From positions 1 through 45,641 of the forward strand of contig CAYJQC010000032.1 in assembly GCA_964372215.1 (NCBI GenBank): DNA of 45,641 nucleotides, written 5' to 3'. Position numbers and translations under genes: made by a program. Origin of the DNA: DAIMFL01 sp964372215 (GTDB taxonomy: Bacteria; Pseudomonadota; Alphaproteobacteria; Dongiales; Dongiaceae). The notes below the pieces were generated by a model, which saw only the letters and a program-made list of their open reading frames with translations, searched no databases and was not told the origin of the DNA. This document shows positions 45,422 to 45,641 of this stretch, piece after piece (position 1 is the stretch's first letter; the number at the start of each line of letters is the position of its first letter).

Positions 45422-45641
45422 GCGTTCGGGTCCCCGGTTTGAAGTGCGGGCGGAGTATAGGGACCGCGACCGGCCTCGCAAGGGGCGCCGTGCCCCGCGC
45501 TGTCGTGGCGGATGAGGCGCCGACCCTCACCCTTCCCACGCCCCCTCGCCGAGCTCAGGGGCGCGGGCCCCTTCCCTCTCCCGCGGAGCGGGAGAGCGAC
45601 TGTGTTGTCGGTCAAGCGATTTGCCAAGGCTTTTGGTCTCG
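45422..45641. other. Upstream region of argG at the right edge
   Basis: 220 bases without a gene. The first 60 hold the argG leader and probably its promoter. The remainder is Pro-codon-like C-rich sequence with a perfect 9-bp inverted repeat at 45576-45596, listed separately. Confidence 0.45.
45576..45596. repeat. Short palindromic repeat CTCTCCCGC-GGA-GCGGGAGAG
   Basis: A perfect 9-bp inverted repeat (45576-45584 with 45588-45596) with a three-base centre. This CTCTCCCGC word is a familiar dispersed intergenic repeat in GC-rich proteobacteria; only one copy is seen in this window. Confidence 0.6.

Overview
The window looks like a draft-assembled chromosomal segment of a very GC-rich alphaproteobacterium, most likely Rhodospirillales-like. 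Evidence for this: the helicase / S4 / FdxA / CarD gene neighbourhood, a full cytochrome c maturation set in the order ccmABCDEFGHI, Hsp90, aconitase A, ChaC-type enzymes, NnrU, and an alphaproteobacterial Zur-type operator. No taxonomic search was possible, so this is inference. A run of 10 Ns at 26722-26731 shows that contigs were joined.

Layout. 0-3.6 kb: two cold-shock proteins, a hemolysin III-family membrane protein, a small secreted protein, a YaiI/YqxD-type protein and a C-terminally extended IF-1. 3.6-5.3 kb: tandem ChaC gamma-glutamylcyclotransferases and tRNA-Arg(CCT). 5.5-8.8 kb: a MarR-EmrA-EmrB efflux operon. 8.9-10.5 kb: a secreted cysteine-rich protein and prolyl iminopeptidase. 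10.5-14.8 kb: a tightly overlapping operon of a nuclease-like protein, an M48/LysM lipoprotein protease and a membrane-anchored adenylate cyclase. 14.8-20.5 kb (minus strand): a degenerate PPP-family phosphatase, CarD, FdxA, a TerB-like protein, an S4 RNA-binding protein and a Suv3-like helicase. 20.6-26.3 kb: htpG, a mosaic palindromic repeat, a DUF1223 protein and acnA. 26.9-34.2 kb: ccmABCDEFGHI, mostly with 4-base stop/start overlaps. 34.2-38.7 kb: a Rieske oxygenase and a polar amino acid ABC transporter. 38.8-39.8 kb: znuA with a Zur-type operator, followed by tRNA-Ala(CGC). 40.2-42.6 kb: yggT, a DUF167 gene, folD, a palindromic repeat and nnrU. 42.6-44.2 kb: an isolated AAA/DUF4143 ATPase preceded by AT-rich DNA. 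44.2-45.4 kb: argG.

Most of the window is ordinary core genome. CcmA-I would export and chaperone heme and attach it to apocytochromes c. EmrAB with MarR is a drug-efflux unit. The ATPase, binding protein and two permeases form one amino acid importer. The least ordinary items are the ATPase gene at 42.7 kb, whose near-consensus promoter is bracketed by three copies of a TGATCTTAG element; the phosphatase homologue that has lost nearly all metal ligands; the nuclease-like protein lacking its catalytic glutamate in an operon with a protease and a cyclase; and a perfect 12-bp hairpin with a TTCG loop that overlaps a start codon. I did not find a clear multi-gene defence or mobile system. Two stretches (around 18.0 kb and 26.7 kb) carry signs of sequence or assembly error.
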